DNA of 10,407 nucleotides from Oscillospiraceae bacterium. GTDB taxonomy: Bacteria; Bacillota_A; Clostridia; Oscillospirales; JAAYXM01. The position numbers and the translations under genes are program-made. The notes under the pieces were generated by a model. The model saw only the letters and a program-made list of their open reading frames with translations, was not told where the DNA came from and made no database searches. Numbering within the stretch: position 1 is the stretch's first letter; each line of letters begins with the position of its first letter. This document shows, one piece after another, positions 1-6,469 of this stretch. Location of the stretch: contig JAFXJK010000066.1 in assembly GCA_017532355.1 (NCBI GenBank), positions 1 to 10,407 on the forward strand. Reading direction: 5' to 3'.

Positions 1-19
1 AAACATTTACTTTGTATGT

Positions 20-305
20 CCTGCCGGACGGGCTTTCTTTTGTCGCGACAAAAGAAACAAAAACGCCTGTGGGGAGAACTCGCCGCCGCACTCCCGTACG
101 GCGAAGGAAACCTCCCCACTTCTCGCTGAGGCTCGGTCACGGCTCGGCTCTGACGGTCTCCCAGACCGTCATTCACTCCCTTGCCGACATTCGCCCTTCG
201 GGCTCACTACCTCCGCTACGGCTCGACTGAATTACAGCAGGAACGCCATTCCGTATGGAAGGGTCTCTGTGTCCTCCCGTAGAGGCTTCCCCTCAAGGGG
301 AAGGC
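20..305. repeat. GC-rich intergenic element rich in inverted repeats
   Basis: This gene-free stretch is much richer in G and C than the AT-rich sequence that follows it. It contains a chain of inverted repeats: a perfect 24-bp palindrome at 34-57, a 9-bp stem with a CCC loop at 151-171, a GCCC/GGGC hairpin at 193-203, and a 7-bp CTTCCCC/GGGGAAG stem with a TCAA loop at 286-303. An open frame crosses 12-230, but it has no ribosome binding site and an arginine/proline-rich, domain-free product, so I do not call a gene. I recall similar multi-copy palindromic intergenic units in Ruminococcaceae-type genomes. Repetition elsewhere in this genome cannot be seen from one copy. The boundaries are approximate. 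Confidence 0.4.
34..57. repeat. Perfect 24-bp palindrome
   Basis: Two 12-base arms (TTTCTTTTGTCG and its exact complement) meet with no spacer around a TCGCGA centre. Such a perfect dyad could be a protein-binding site, a terminator-like cruciform, or the core of a REP/MITE-like unit. The A/T-rich outer arms and GC core fit a bidirectional terminator, but a hairpin with no loop would lose its innermost pairs. The function is unknown. Confidence 0.6.
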
Positions 306-340
306 TTTCCAAAAAATCATTTGTTCTATACTACAACATT

Positions 341-363
341 ACAGAAGACAGTCTGTTTTTTTT
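341..363 (+). terminator. Possible Rho-independent terminator
   Basis: A 5-bp stem ACAGA/TCTGT (341-345 with 352-356) and a 6-base loop are followed directly by an eight-T run (356-363). The stem is short, so the call is tentative. It would end transcription entering from a gene to the left of the window. Confidence 0.35.
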
Positions 364-406
364 GTAAACTCTACTTCGTTATCTGTTCATCGGTAAACCT
401 CTATTG

Positions 407-431
407 AACCACGCTCCTCGCGCGTGGTTTT
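407..431 (+). terminator. Terminator-like hairpin
   Basis: There is a perfect 8-bp stem AACCACGC/GCGTGGTT (407-414 with 422-429), a 7-base loop, and TTTT overlapping the end of the stem. The T tract is short and broken by a C. It lies between the GC-rich element and the promoter of the non-coding RNA, where it could insulate that promoter from upstream transcription. Confidence 0.45.
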
Positions 432-441
432 CATTATACAA

Positions 442-480
442 AAAATCGTAGTCTTCAAAAAATGCGAAGACTGTGATTTT
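442..480. other. Long AT-flanked inverted repeat (hairpin)
   Basis: A continuous stem of about 15 bp pairs 442-456 with 466-480, including two G-U pairs, around the 9-base loop 457-465. Its core AGTCTTC/GAAGACT is perfect, and runs of A on the left pair with Ts on the right. It could be a second, bidirectional terminator or a regulatory dyad just upstream of the RNA promoter. No coding potential was seen here. Confidence 0.45.
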
Positions 481-510
481 CCACTTTTTGGAAAAATTTT
501 CAAAAACCTC

Positions 511-539
511 TTCCCTTTTTCGATTTAATGTGATATACT
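511..539 (+). promoter_or_regulatory. Extended -10 sigma-A promoter for the structured RNA
   Basis: The -10 box TATACT (534-539) is preceded by TG at 531-532, giving an extended -10 element. A poor -35 match, TTCCCT (511-516), sits 17 bp upstream. The region just before it (485-510) is made of A and T tracts resembling an UP element, as expected for a strongly expressed stable RNA. The predicted start at about 546 coincides with the first bases of the long closing stem of the RNA, which supports both calls. Confidence 0.55.
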
Positions 540-657
540 AATTTTGCTACATAAACAACCTCATAATTAAGTAATCGGTAAAGTCTGCTGTTTTGGAAAA
601 AACGCAGGCTCTGTCACTTATAGTACTTTGTCGGTTCTATGGGGTGTTTGTGTAGCA

Positions 658-679
658 GCAATTGAGCCATTGCGTTTTT
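658..679 (+). terminator. First terminator hairpin of the ncRNA
   Basis: A 5-bp stem GCAAT/ATTGC (658-662 with 669-673) and a 6-base loop are followed by G and five Ts (675-679). It starts immediately after the closing stem of the RNA. It is weak alone, and may be a 3' domain of the RNA rather than a terminator. Confidence 0.45.
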
Positions 680-681
680 CG

Positions 682-711
682 GCGCATCGGCTTCGGTTGG
701 TGCGCTTTTTT
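682..711 (+). terminator. Strong terminator with UUCG tetraloop
   Basis: A 10-pair stem (682-691 with 696-705, three G-U pairs) is closed by the stable C(UUCG)G tetraloop and followed by six Ts (706-711), then ATTTT. This is a textbook intrinsic terminator. It would end the structured RNA or attenuate read-through into the small gene at 766. Confidence 0.8.
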
Positions 712-765
712 ATTTTGCGCAAAAGTGGTGGTGTGGGGAAATTTTCCCGACAGGAGGTAGGAAAC

Positions 766-888
766 ATGCCTGATTATGAAAAGATGTATTTTGAGCTTTT
801 CAACGGTATCACGGATACGATTGAAAAACTCAAAGAGCTTCAGCAGAAGACTGAAGAACTCTATGTCGAACAGAAAAAAGAAAATTAG
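766..888 (+). CDS. Small conserved-looking hypothetical protein, 40 aa
   Basis: A 40-residue acidic protein starts at ATG 766, eight bases after a perfect AGGAGG (752-757). The frame stays open upstream to 628, but that part runs through the RNA and its terminators, so the ribosome binding site decides the start. The product begins MPDYEKMYFELFNGITD and continues as a helix with hydrophobic residues spaced for an amphipathic or coiled-coil face (ITDTIEKLKELQQKTEELY), ending in a charged tail. There is no signal peptide, membrane segment or cysteine. I recall similar short proteins annotated as hypothetical in Clostridia, but know no function. No separate promoter is obvious between the terminator at 682-711 and the ribosome binding site, so expression may depend on read-through. 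A strong bidirectional terminator follows. Confidence 0.75.
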   Translation: MPDYEKMYFELFNGITDTIEKLKELQQKTEELYVEQKKEN

Positions 889-890
889 GC

Positions 891-932
891 AAAATGAAAC
901 CGCTAACGTTGCAGCGTTGGCGGTTTCATTTT
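891..932. terminator. Bidirectional terminator between convergent genes
   Basis: An 18-bp stem (891-908 with 915-932) contains one G-T mismatch-type wobble and a 6-base loop. Its outer arms are AAAAT and ATTTT, giving a T tract on both strands. It sits three bases after the stop-side sequence of the 40-residue gene and three bases beyond the stop codon of the minus-strand SGNH hydrolase, so it can serve both. Confidence 0.85.
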
Positions 933-935
933 AAT

Positions 936-1580
936 TTACTTTATTTCTTCAAATTTCTTAAGCCATTCTTTTGCGATTAGAGCGTGTCCTGCGGCGGTGG
1001 GATGAACGCCGTCGTAAATCCAGTACTCGGGGAAATCAGGGTTAAATACCTCGTCAAACTTCTCCTGAAGAGGAACAAACGGAAGAGAATACTTCTCTGC
1101 AGTTTTTCTTGCAACTGCCGCTTTTTCCTCAACATCACGGCGGAGTGCCTCGTAATTTTCAGTGCCCGAATATACGCCCTCTGTTTCTTTGTTGTAGAGC
1201 ACGAACGGTTCAAGGAGCATAACTTTCAGATTTGGGAGAGCCTCGAATATTTCCTCAAGGAAAAGTGAGTAGAGCTTTTCAAATTTAGCAGTTGTAAGAC
1301 CGTTGTTCTGAGTAAAGTTGCTTGCCGAGTCGTTGACACCGATCAAAAAGCTCATATAGTCGGGTTTGAGATTTATAATATCTGACTTTATACGTGCATA
1401 AACGTCGGGAAGTCGGCTGCCGGAAATTGCGCGGTTTTCAAAGGTGTACTTTTCGGGATACTTATATCCGAGCTCGCCTTTGACCATTGTCACATAGCCG
1501 TGCCCCGAAAAAAGATTGCTTTCGTAGTTTCGTTGGGCATCTGTTATGGAGTCGCCCTGGAAAAGAATGAGTTTTGACAT
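936..1580 (-). CDS. SGNH/GDSL-family hydrolase (esterase/lipase-like)
   Basis: This 214-residue single-domain protein has no signal peptide, so it is probably cytoplasmic. The family blocks are in order: block I FQGDSITD with nucleophile Ser11; block II AISGSRLPDV with oxyanion Gly54; block III GVND with Asn83; block V DGVHPTAAGH with Asp190 and His193. All catalytic residues are present. Family members hydrolyse ester bonds in lipids, acetylated sugars or acyl donors; the substrate cannot be read from sequence. The start at 1580 is supported by AGAGGT (plus-strand 1588-1593) seven bases away. That site overlaps the stop codon of the glycosyltransferase upstream, so the two are one transcription unit and perhaps translationally coupled. 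The pairing suggests deacylation of a surface glycan or glycolipid, which is an inference. Confidence 0.9.
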   Translation of the reverse strand: MSKLILFQGDSITDAQRNYESNLFSGHGYVTMVKGELGYKYPEKYTFENRAISGSRLPDVYARIKSDIINLKPDYMSFLIGVNDSASNFTQNNGLTTAKFEKLYSLFLEEIFEALPNLKVMLLEPFVLYNKETEGVYSGTENYEALRRDVEEKAAVARKTAEKYSLPFVPLQEKFDEVFNPDFPEYWIYDGVHPTAAGHALIAKEWLKKFEEIK

Positions 1581-1592
1581 TTTCTTTACCTC

Positions 1593-2855
1593 TTATTTCT
1601 GGAAATCTTCTATGTTTTTTGCAATACTGTGGTTTATGGGCTTCCACTCGATCTTCTTGAATATAGCCGCGATGGAAATCGGGATATAAGTAGCGATGAA
1701 GACGGGGAAAGTGAACATATAGAGAATCTTCTTCGCTGCGGTAGTGTTTATGTTGTGCCATTCGGTGATTGTCGTAATCGCCCCGAAGAAAAGGAGAATC
1801 ATATAGAAGTTAAAGATAGTCATAAACAGCGCAACGCCCGAAACTACCGCAAGCTCACGCATTTCGGCAAAGTTGAAAAGCGAAATACCGAGGAATACGG
1901 AGTTGATGACAGCACCGATGAGCGTGAGCATCATCGCAGGCATAATTGTCATAAGCATATCGTATGCAGAGAAGCTGCGCTTTTTAAAAATTGTTGCAAA
2001 AAGCTTGCCACCGTATGCCATAAACACCTGGATAAAGCCCTTTGCCCAGCGTGCGCGCTGATTCCACGAATCCCTGAAGGTGTAGGGCTGCTCATCATAA
2101 AGCATCGCGTCTGCTGCGTAGCCGATTTTCTCGTCCTTTATAACGCTGTCGATAGAAAACTCAATATCTTCTGTGAGGAGATAGTATTTCCAACCGTCGT
2201 TTCGTTCGATAATCTCACGTGCGACAAGGAAACCCGTTCCTGATACAGCGCAGCTGAGCCCGAGAATCATACGAGAGTTGTTGATGAATTTTGCCTCGCG
2301 CAGGAACCAGAGAGAGGAGCCTGCCGAGAGCCAGTTCGTGTCGTAGTTTTTTGAGTTGCGATAGCTTGTAACTATGCGATAACCCGAATCGAAGACGTTG
2401 TTCATTTCTGCCATGTAGTTTTCGTCGAGAAGGTTATCTGCATCGAAAACGAAGAAACCGTCGTACTCGTCAAACTTCCCGAGTTGAGCAATGTTCTTGA
2501 AGCCAAAGTTGAGAGCATAACCCTTGCCAATGCGCGTTGCGTTATTTCTGCGGAAGACGGTTGCGCCTGCAGCTTCTGCAATCTCGGCTGTGTCGTATGT
2601 GCAGTTGTCGGCAATAACGTAAATATCGTAAAGCTCGGAAGGGTATTTTTGGAGCTTTATACTTTCAATAAGCTGGGAAATAACGGCCCTCTCGTTTCGG
2701 GCAGCGATGAGGATCGCGAATTTGTTCCGTTTCTTTGCGGTGAAGGTCTTCGGCTTTGCGAAGAGCGATATAAAAACATATACAAGCTGGTATGAATACA
2801 AAACTGTAAAGAAAATAAAGAGCAATAAATTTGCTGTATCCAGAAACAGACGCAA
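1593..2855 (-). CDS. Membrane glycosyltransferase, family 2
   Basis: This is a 420-residue integral membrane enzyme. A hydrophobic helix lies at about 8-32. The GT-A catalytic domain at about 45-290 shows the nucleotide-sugar fold start FAILIAARNE, the metal-binding FDAD (Asp138, Asp140), TED (228-230) and QRARW (266-270). QxxRW is typical of processive synthases such as the cellulose, hyaluronan or poly-GlcNAc type. Three more hydrophobic segments follow at about 303-327, 335-360 and 376-400. It probably builds or extends a cell-surface polysaccharide or glycolipid from an activated sugar; donor and product are unknown. The start is TTG (plus-strand 2853-2855), fixed by a GGAGG site (2863-2867) seven bases upstream; no ATG occurs in frame before residue 148. 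It is first gene of a unit with the SGNH hydrolase, 12 bases apart. Confidence 0.9.
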   Translation of the reverse strand: MRLFLDTANLLLFIFFTVLYSYQLVYVFISLFAKPKTFTAKKRNKFAILIAARNERAVISQLIESIKLQKYPSELYDIYVIADNCTYDTAEIAEAAGATVFRRNNATRIGKGYALNFGFKNIAQLGKFDEYDGFFVFDADNLLDENYMAEMNNVFDSGYRIVTSYRNSKNYDTNWLSAGSSLWFLREAKFINNSRMILGLSCAVSGTGFLVAREIIERNDGWKYYLLTEDIEFSIDSVIKDEKIGYAADAMLYDEQPYTFRDSWNQRARWAKGFIQVFMAYGGKLFATIFKKRSFSAYDMLMTIMPAMMLTLIGAVINSVFLGISLFNFAEMRELAVVSGVALFMTIFNFYMILLFFGAITTITEWHNINTTAAKKILYMFTFPVFIATYIPISIAAIFKKIEWKPINHSIAKNIEDFQK

Positions 2856-2891
2856 AAAATCTCCTCCCTTAAGAATTGTACGTTCTTAGTA

Positions 2892-2920
2892 ATTATAGCT
2901 CTTTTGCTCGAAAAAAGCAA
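2892..2920 (-). promoter_or_regulatory. Sigma-A promoter of the glycosyltransferase unit
   Basis: Reading the minus strand, -35 TTGCTT (2915-2920) and a consensus -10 TATAAT (2892-2897) are separated by exactly 17 bp. This places the start near 2885, about 30 bases before the TTG start codon. A loose inverted repeat, AAGAA/TTCTT, at about 2871-2887 overlaps the predicted start and might be an operator. Confidence 0.7.
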
Positions 2921-2939
2921 TAGCAGGCCTTCCAATATT

Positions 2940-2968
2940 TTAACATAGAAAAGGCACTAGGCTAATAA
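2940..2968 (+). promoter_or_regulatory. Weak candidate promoter of the yqfC operon
   Basis: TTAACA (2940-2945, five of six to the -35 consensus) and TAATAA (2963-2968, a poor -10) are 17 bp apart, 28 bases before the yqfC start. In Bacillus subtilis yqfC-yqfD are controlled by sporulation sigma-E, but I could not find a convincing sigma-E -35/-10 pair here. The call is tentative. Confidence 0.25.
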
Positions 2969-2995
2969 ACTGTATATGAAAGGGGAGAAGAGCCT

Positions 2996-3280
2996 ATGAA
3001 AAAGGATAGCGTTCTCGTGAAAGCTGCGGATATGCTTGATGTTCCTGCAGATGTAAAAGGAGGACTTCTGCATGTTGAAATCGAGAGCAACCGTGAGGTG
3101 TTCTTTGAAAACCACAAGGGCATAATTTCACTTTCCGAAGAAGAGATAGAGATAAATTCACCCGATGGCTGCGTGATTGTCTGCGGAAGCGGTCTGAAGG
3201 TTTCTGCGATGAATGCCGAGGAGCTTCGCATTGCAGGAGCAATAAACAAAATTGAGTTTGGAAGAACGGGAGAGCGATGA
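2996..3280 (+). CDS. yqfC: Sporulation protein YqfC (YabP/YqfC family)
   Basis: At 94 residues, it matches the length of the family. It has a mostly beta pattern (HVEIESNREVFFENHKGI, followed by a segment ending CVIVCGSGLKV), as expected for a YabP/YqfC domain, and no membrane segment or signal peptide. Members are sporulation proteins made in the mother cell; their biochemical role is poorly defined. The start is ATG 2996 with AGGGGAG (2981-2987) eight bases before it. The stop codon overlaps the yqfD start by four bases, and this yqfC-yqfD pairing is itself diagnostic. It is the first gene of the five-gene plus-strand operon ending with dgkA. An AGCCTA/TAGGCT pair spans the ribosome binding site, but a 27-base loop makes a functional hairpin doubtful. 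Confidence 0.88.
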   Translation: MKKDSVLVKAADMLDVPADVKGGLLHVEIESNREVFFENHKGIISLSEEEIEINSPDGCVIVCGSGLKVSAMNAEELRIAGAINKIEFGRTGER

Positions 3281-4458
3281 TGCAGAGGATAGTGAACTTC
3301 TTCTTTGGAAGCGTCAGGGTTGAGGTGAGAGGCTCGTACCCTGAGCGCTTTTTAAACCTCTGCGCGCGGAACGGAATAAAGTTCCGTAATATGGAAACCT
3401 GCGACGTAGGGGTGTTCCGTATAGATATGAGCCCGAGAAGCTTTCTCGTTATCCGTGATATTGCGCGGCGTTCGATGTGTCGTGTACACATAGTTTCAAA
3501 AAACGGACTTCCGTTTCTTGCAAGACGGGTGAAGAAGCGGACTCTCCTTGTTGCAGGGTTCGCTCTTTTTTGCATCGCTGCGTGGATATTCACGGGCTTT
3601 GTGTGGGCGGTTGATATAGACGGATTCCCCTCGCTTGATGAAGAAAGGCTTGCATACCTTCTCAAACGCGAAGGATTGAGGACAGGGGCTTCGGTCAATT
3701 CGATAGATATTGAGGAGCTGCGCAACAACATACTTATAGATATGCCTGAGCTTGCGTATATATATGTGAATTTCAGCGGTGCACGGGCGAGGGTTATAGC
3801 GAGACAGAGAAAGGCGCCGCCCGACATACTGCCTGCGGATGTTCCGTGTGATATAATATCGGATAAGGACGGGATCGTGGAGAGTATCACGGTAAAGACG
3901 GGAACACCGGAGGTGGCAAAGGGAGACACGGTTGTTCGCGGTGAGATTCTCGCGAGCGGATATGTTACCGGACGTGCAGGAACTACCGTCATGACTCACG
4001 CCGATGCGGAAATAACCTTGAAGACCTGGAGCAGGAAAAGTGCAAGAATGCCGAAAAAGCAGCAAGAGAAAAACTATACGGGGAGAGAAAAAAAGTGTTA
4101 CACAATAATTTTATCGGGAAACAGAATAAAATTATATCCAAACAGTAGAATTTCATATACGAAGTGTGATAAAATAATAGATAGAAAAACGCTTATGGTT
4201 TCAGAAAAGATTTCGCTCCCCATTTCACTCGAGTGTGCAACGTACCGAGAGTATGAAATCATTGAGAGTACATTGCAGGACGAGAAGGCATACGAGGTTA
4301 TGGGAGATACACTCAGCGGAAAGATTGCGGAGAAAGAAGACTGCGAGGTTTTAAGTACGCGGCTTTCTACTTCTTCGGACGGGAATTTTGCTTACGCAAC
4401 GATTACAGCGGAGTGTATTGAGAAAGCGGGAGTGGAAAGAAAAATTTTAAAGGATTGA
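3277..4458 (+). CDS. yqfD: Sporulation protein YqfD
   Basis: At 393 residues, this is the usual length for the YqfD family. The N-terminal part (about 10-80, with VEVRGSYPERFLNLC) precedes a single membrane helix at about 89-112. The large C-terminal domain starts with VDIDGFPSLDEERLAYLL and contains GIVESITVKTGTPEVAKGDTV, a barrel-like segment. The family is required for efficient sporulation in Bacillus subtilis. It most likely sits in the mother-cell membrane with its C-terminal domain outside. ATG 3277 is followed at once by a second ATG (3280), and either may be used. The gene overlaps yqfC by four bases, and phoH starts four bases after its stop. A stretch at residues about 262-300 is unusually lysine-rich and AT-rich compared with its surroundings, but it is in frame and uninterrupted. 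Confidence 0.9.
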   Translation: MMQRIVNFFFGSVRVEVRGSYPERFLNLCARNGIKFRNMETCDVGVFRIDMSPRSFLVIRDIARRSMCRVHIVSKNGLPFLARRVKKRTLLVAGFALFCIAAWIFTGFVWAVDIDGFPSLDEERLAYLLKREGLRTGASVNSIDIEELRNNILIDMPELAYIYVNFSGARARVIARQRKAPPDILPADVPCDIISDKDGIVESITVKTGTPEVAKGDTVVRGEILASGYVTGRAGTTVMTHADAEITLKTWSRKSARMPKKQQEKNYTGREKKCYTIILSGNRIKLYPNSRISYTKCDKIIDRKTLMVSEKISLPISLECATYREYEIIESTLQDEKAYEVMGDTLSGKIAEKEDCEVLSTRLSTSSDGNFAYATITAECIEKAGVERKILKD

Positions 4459-4462
4459 TAAA

Positions 4463-5467
4463 ATGGTAGAGAGAACTATAAATGTGGAGAGACTCGAGCA
4501 GATGACGGACATCTTCGGCTCTTTTGATGAAAATATCGGGATTCTTGAGCGTGAGCTCGGTGTTACAGTATTAAACCGAAATACGGAGCTCAAGGTAATG
4601 GGAGATCCCGACCGTGCCGACCGGGCGGTGAGGGTCATAGACAGTCTTCTTGTTCTTTCTTCACGTGGCGAGGCAATAAACGAGCAGAACATACGATACG
4701 TTATCGGCCTTGTCGAGGAAAACCGCGAATCGCAGATAGCGGAGCTTGCCCGTGATATCATCTGCATAACGACTAAAGGTAAGCCCATAAAGCCGAAGAC
4801 CATTGGTCAGAAGGAATATATAAACGCAATAAATACGAACACAATAACCCTCGGTATCGGCCCTGCCGGAACGGGTAAGACATATCTCGCGGTTGCGGCG
4901 GCGGTGAACGCCTTCCGCGAGAAGAAGGTGAATCGCATTATACTTACACGCCCTGCAATCGAAGCAGGCGAGAAGCTCGGTTTTCTCCCCGGCGATTTAC
5001 AGAGCAAGGTTGACCCGTACCTCCGTCCGCTGTATGACGGCCTTTATGATATGATAGGCCCGGAGGCATTCCAGAGATATATGGAGCGCGGTACGATAGA
5101 GGTAGCGCCGCTTGCGTATATGCGCGGAAGAACGCTTGACGATTCGTTTATCATCCTCGATGAGGCGCAGAATACGACCCCCGAGCAAATGAAGATGTTT
5201 TTAACGCGTCTCGGCTTCAACTCAAAGGCTGTTATCACGGGTGATATTACGCAGATTGACCTTCCGGACGGCAAAAGCTCGGGCCTTCGTGATGCGATGC
5301 GCGTGCTTGAGGGCGTTGAGGATGTTGCGCAGTGTCACCTCACGTCAAAAGACGTTGTGCGCCACGCACTCGTCCAGAGAATAATCAACGCATACGAGAA
5401 GCGTGACCGCGAGAGAGAAAAGAGAATTCAACAAATGAAACAGGGTGGAAAGAATGGCAGAGCATAG
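4463..5467 (+). CDS. phoH: PhoH family ATPase
   Basis: The product has 334 residues. An N-terminal alpha/beta region (1-105) precedes the P-loop ATPase domain. Walker A is GPAGTGKT (133-140), Walker B FIILDEAQN (229-237), and VITGDITQIDLP (257-268) carries the sensor region; TRPAIEAGEKLGFLPGD is also highly typical of PhoH. The family has an NTPase/helicase-like fold and is linked to RNA metabolism, often beside YbeY. AAAGGA (4449-4454), inside the end of yqfD, lies eight bases before ATG 4463. The 3' end overlaps ybeY by 14 bases. The charged C-terminal tail (about 312-334, rich in Arg, Glu and Lys) is probably disordered. In Bacillus subtilis yqfF separates phoH from ybeY; here they are directly joined. 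Confidence 0.95.
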   Translation: MVERTINVERLEQMTDIFGSFDENIGILERELGVTVLNRNTELKVMGDPDRADRAVRVIDSLLVLSSRGEAINEQNIRYVIGLVEENRESQIAELARDIICITTKGKPIKPKTIGQKEYINAINTNTITLGIGPAGTGKTYLAVAAAVNAFREKKVNRIILTRPAIEAGEKLGFLPGDLQSKVDPYLRPLYDGLYDMIGPEAFQRYMERGTIEVAPLAYMRGRTLDDSFIILDEAQNTTPEQMKMFLTRLGFNSKAVITGDITQIDLPDGKSSGLRDAMRVLEGVEDVAQCHLTSKDVVRHALVQRIINAYEKRDREREKRIQQMKQGGKNGRA

Positions 5468-5942
5468 AATAACAATCGTAAACGAAACAGAAGATACAGC
5501 CTTTAATGAGGCGATAGAGAGTGCAGTGCGCGCAGCTCTTGACTACGAAAAGGTCGAGCAGGGATGTGACGTCTGCATTATAGTAACGGACGATGAGAAC
5601 ATCCGCGAGCTTAACCGCGAGCACCGCGAGATTGACCGCGCGACGGACGTTCTCTCATTCCCGATGCTCGAGCTCCGTCCGGGCGAAGAGATTAAAGTTT
5701 CTCCGCTCGAGCTTGACGAAGAGACAGGCACGGTTATGCTCGGAGATATCGTCATCTCATCAGAGCGTGCCCGCGCTCAGGCAGAGGAATACGGCCACAG
5801 CGAGCTTCGCGAGGTTTCATTCCTCACGGTACACGGGATTCTGCACCTTCTCGGATACGACCACGAGCTTTCCGAGGATGACGAGAAGCTCCACTTCGGC
5901 CGGCAGGAAGAGATTCTGGACGCAATGGGTATGCGGAGGTAG
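5454..5942 (+). CDS. ybeY: Endoribonuclease/rRNA maturation factor YbeY
   Basis: This 162-residue protein is a single-domain zinc-dependent RNase that takes part in 16S rRNA 3'-end maturation and ribosome quality control. The signature HGILHLLGYDH is complete, with the metal ligands His127, His131 and His137. Also diagnostic are ELNREHREIDRATDVLSFP (52-70) and MLGDIVIS (95-102). I chose ATG 5454, preceded at a normal distance by AGGGTGG (5442-5448). An in-frame GTG at 5445 lies inside that site and is less likely. The start lies within the last codons of phoH, so translation is probably coupled. dgkA begins three bases after the stop. Confidence 0.95.
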   Translation: MAEHRITIVNETEDTAFNEAIESAVRAALDYEKVEQGCDVCIIVTDDENIRELNREHREIDRATDVLSFPMLELRPGEEIKVSPLELDEETGTVMLGDIVISSERARAQAEEYGHSELREVSFLTVHGILHLLGYDHELSEDDEKLHFGRQEEILDAMGMRR

Positions 5943-5945
5943 AAA

Positions 5946-6422
5946 ATGCAGACGAAAGAGAAAAGCGGAAGTCTGATAAAAAGCTTAGGACATGCACTTT
6001 CGGGGCTTGTATCGGTCATAAGAACCGAGCGCAACTTCAGAATACATATTTGTATGATGCTCTACGTCATCGCTTTTTCGCTTATCGGGCGTGTGGGATT
6101 TCAGACGTTTCTGAAGTTCCTTATCTGCTTCGGAGTTGTTTTGGCGGCAGAGCTTATGAACACGGCAGTTGAGCTTGTCTGCAACGAGATAACAACGGAA
6201 TACAGCAAGACCATAAAGAAGATAAAGGACATTTCGGCTGCAGCCGTGCTTCTTGCGGCACTCTTCTCGGCAATCCTCGGTCTCTGCGTTTTTCTCTCAA
6301 AGGAAGTCCTCTTTGCAATCGGTGAAACGTTTGTTTCATATCCGATAGTTCCGATAGCGGTTTTTGTCTCTCTGCCGCTTTTTATATGGTTTATCATAGG
6401 CAGAAAAAATGATGAACGATAA
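5946..6422 (+). CDS. dgkA: Diacylglycerol/undecaprenol kinase family protein
   Basis: This 158-residue membrane kinase has the family motifs RTERNFRIH (26-34), AELMNTAVELVCN (68-80, with Glu69, Asn72 and Glu76) and KDISAAAVLLAAL (94-106, with Asp95). In Gram-positive bacteria this family phosphorylates undecaprenol rather than diacylglycerol, feeding the lipid carrier used for cell-wall and surface-polymer synthesis. Hydrophobic helices lie at about 36-50, 54-70 and 97-118. An extra one, at about 133-152, extends the protein beyond the usual length of about 120-130 residues. GGAGG (5935-5939), inside the end of ybeY, is six bases before the ATG. It is the last gene of the yqfC operon; the expected next genes cdd and era are missing. 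The substrate assignment is from family knowledge. Confidence 0.9.
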   Translation: MQTKEKSGSLIKSLGHALSGLVSVIRTERNFRIHICMMLYVIAFSLIGRVGFQTFLKFLICFGVVLAAELMNTAVELVCNEITTEYSKTIKKIKDISAAAVLLAALFSAILGLCVFLSKEVLFAIGETFVSYPIVPIAVFVSLPLFIWFIIGRKNDER

Positions 6423-6469
6423 CTGCAATATGTGCGATAAATACTGCCAAATCGTATTGATTTTCAAGT

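Larger units (their letters stand above)
546..711 (+). ncRNA. Structured non-coding RNA, 6S RNA-like
   Basis: The transcript folds into one long hairpin. A 20-pair closing stem joins 545-565 to 638-657 with two G-U pairs and a single bulged A at 557. A central bubble has 16 bases on the left (566-581) and 27 on the right (611-637). An apical stem pairs 582-594 with 599-610 and carries one bulged T and a GGAA tetraloop (595-598). Two terminator hairpins follow. Closing stem, open asymmetric bubble and apical stem form the layout of 6S RNA (ssrS), which mimics an open promoter and binds sigma-A RNA polymerase. I found no primary-sequence signature proving 6S. A cis-acting leader for the 40-residue gene downstream is the main alternative. 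The 3' end is either about 679 or about 711. That it is a real structured RNA is fairly sure; its family is not. Confidence 0.55.

Noticed and set aside
12..230. Open frame of 72 codons across the GC-rich element
   Set aside because: It has no ribosome binding site and a low-complexity Arg/Pro/Ser-rich product, and it lies over the inverted repeats. Best seen as a non-coding repeat.
736..748. GGGAAA-T-TTTCCC dyad just before the small gene
   Set aside because: It could be an operator, but a short dyad like this is common by chance and nothing else supports it.
628..765. Upstream extension of the 40-residue gene
   Set aside because: It would run through the RNA stem and two terminators. The AGGAGG at 752-757 points to ATG 766.
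1629..2243. Plus-strand open frame (204 codons) opposite the glycosyltransferase
   Set aside because: It is a shadow of the GT2 coding strand, with no domain and no good ribosome binding site.
2958..2996. TAGGCT/AGCCTA pair around the yqfC ribosome binding site
   Set aside because: Only six pairs with a 27-base loop; too weak to claim translational control.
2994..3992. Long minus-strand open frame (332 codons) opposite yqfC-yqfD
   Set aside because: It is antisense to two clearly recognised genes, has a Ser/Arg/Thr-rich composition with no domain, and reflects codon bias of the real strand.
5445..5453. GTG start for ybeY, three codons upstream
   Set aside because: The GTG lies within the likely ribosome binding sequence of ATG 5454, and YbeY proteins normally begin near the chosen site.
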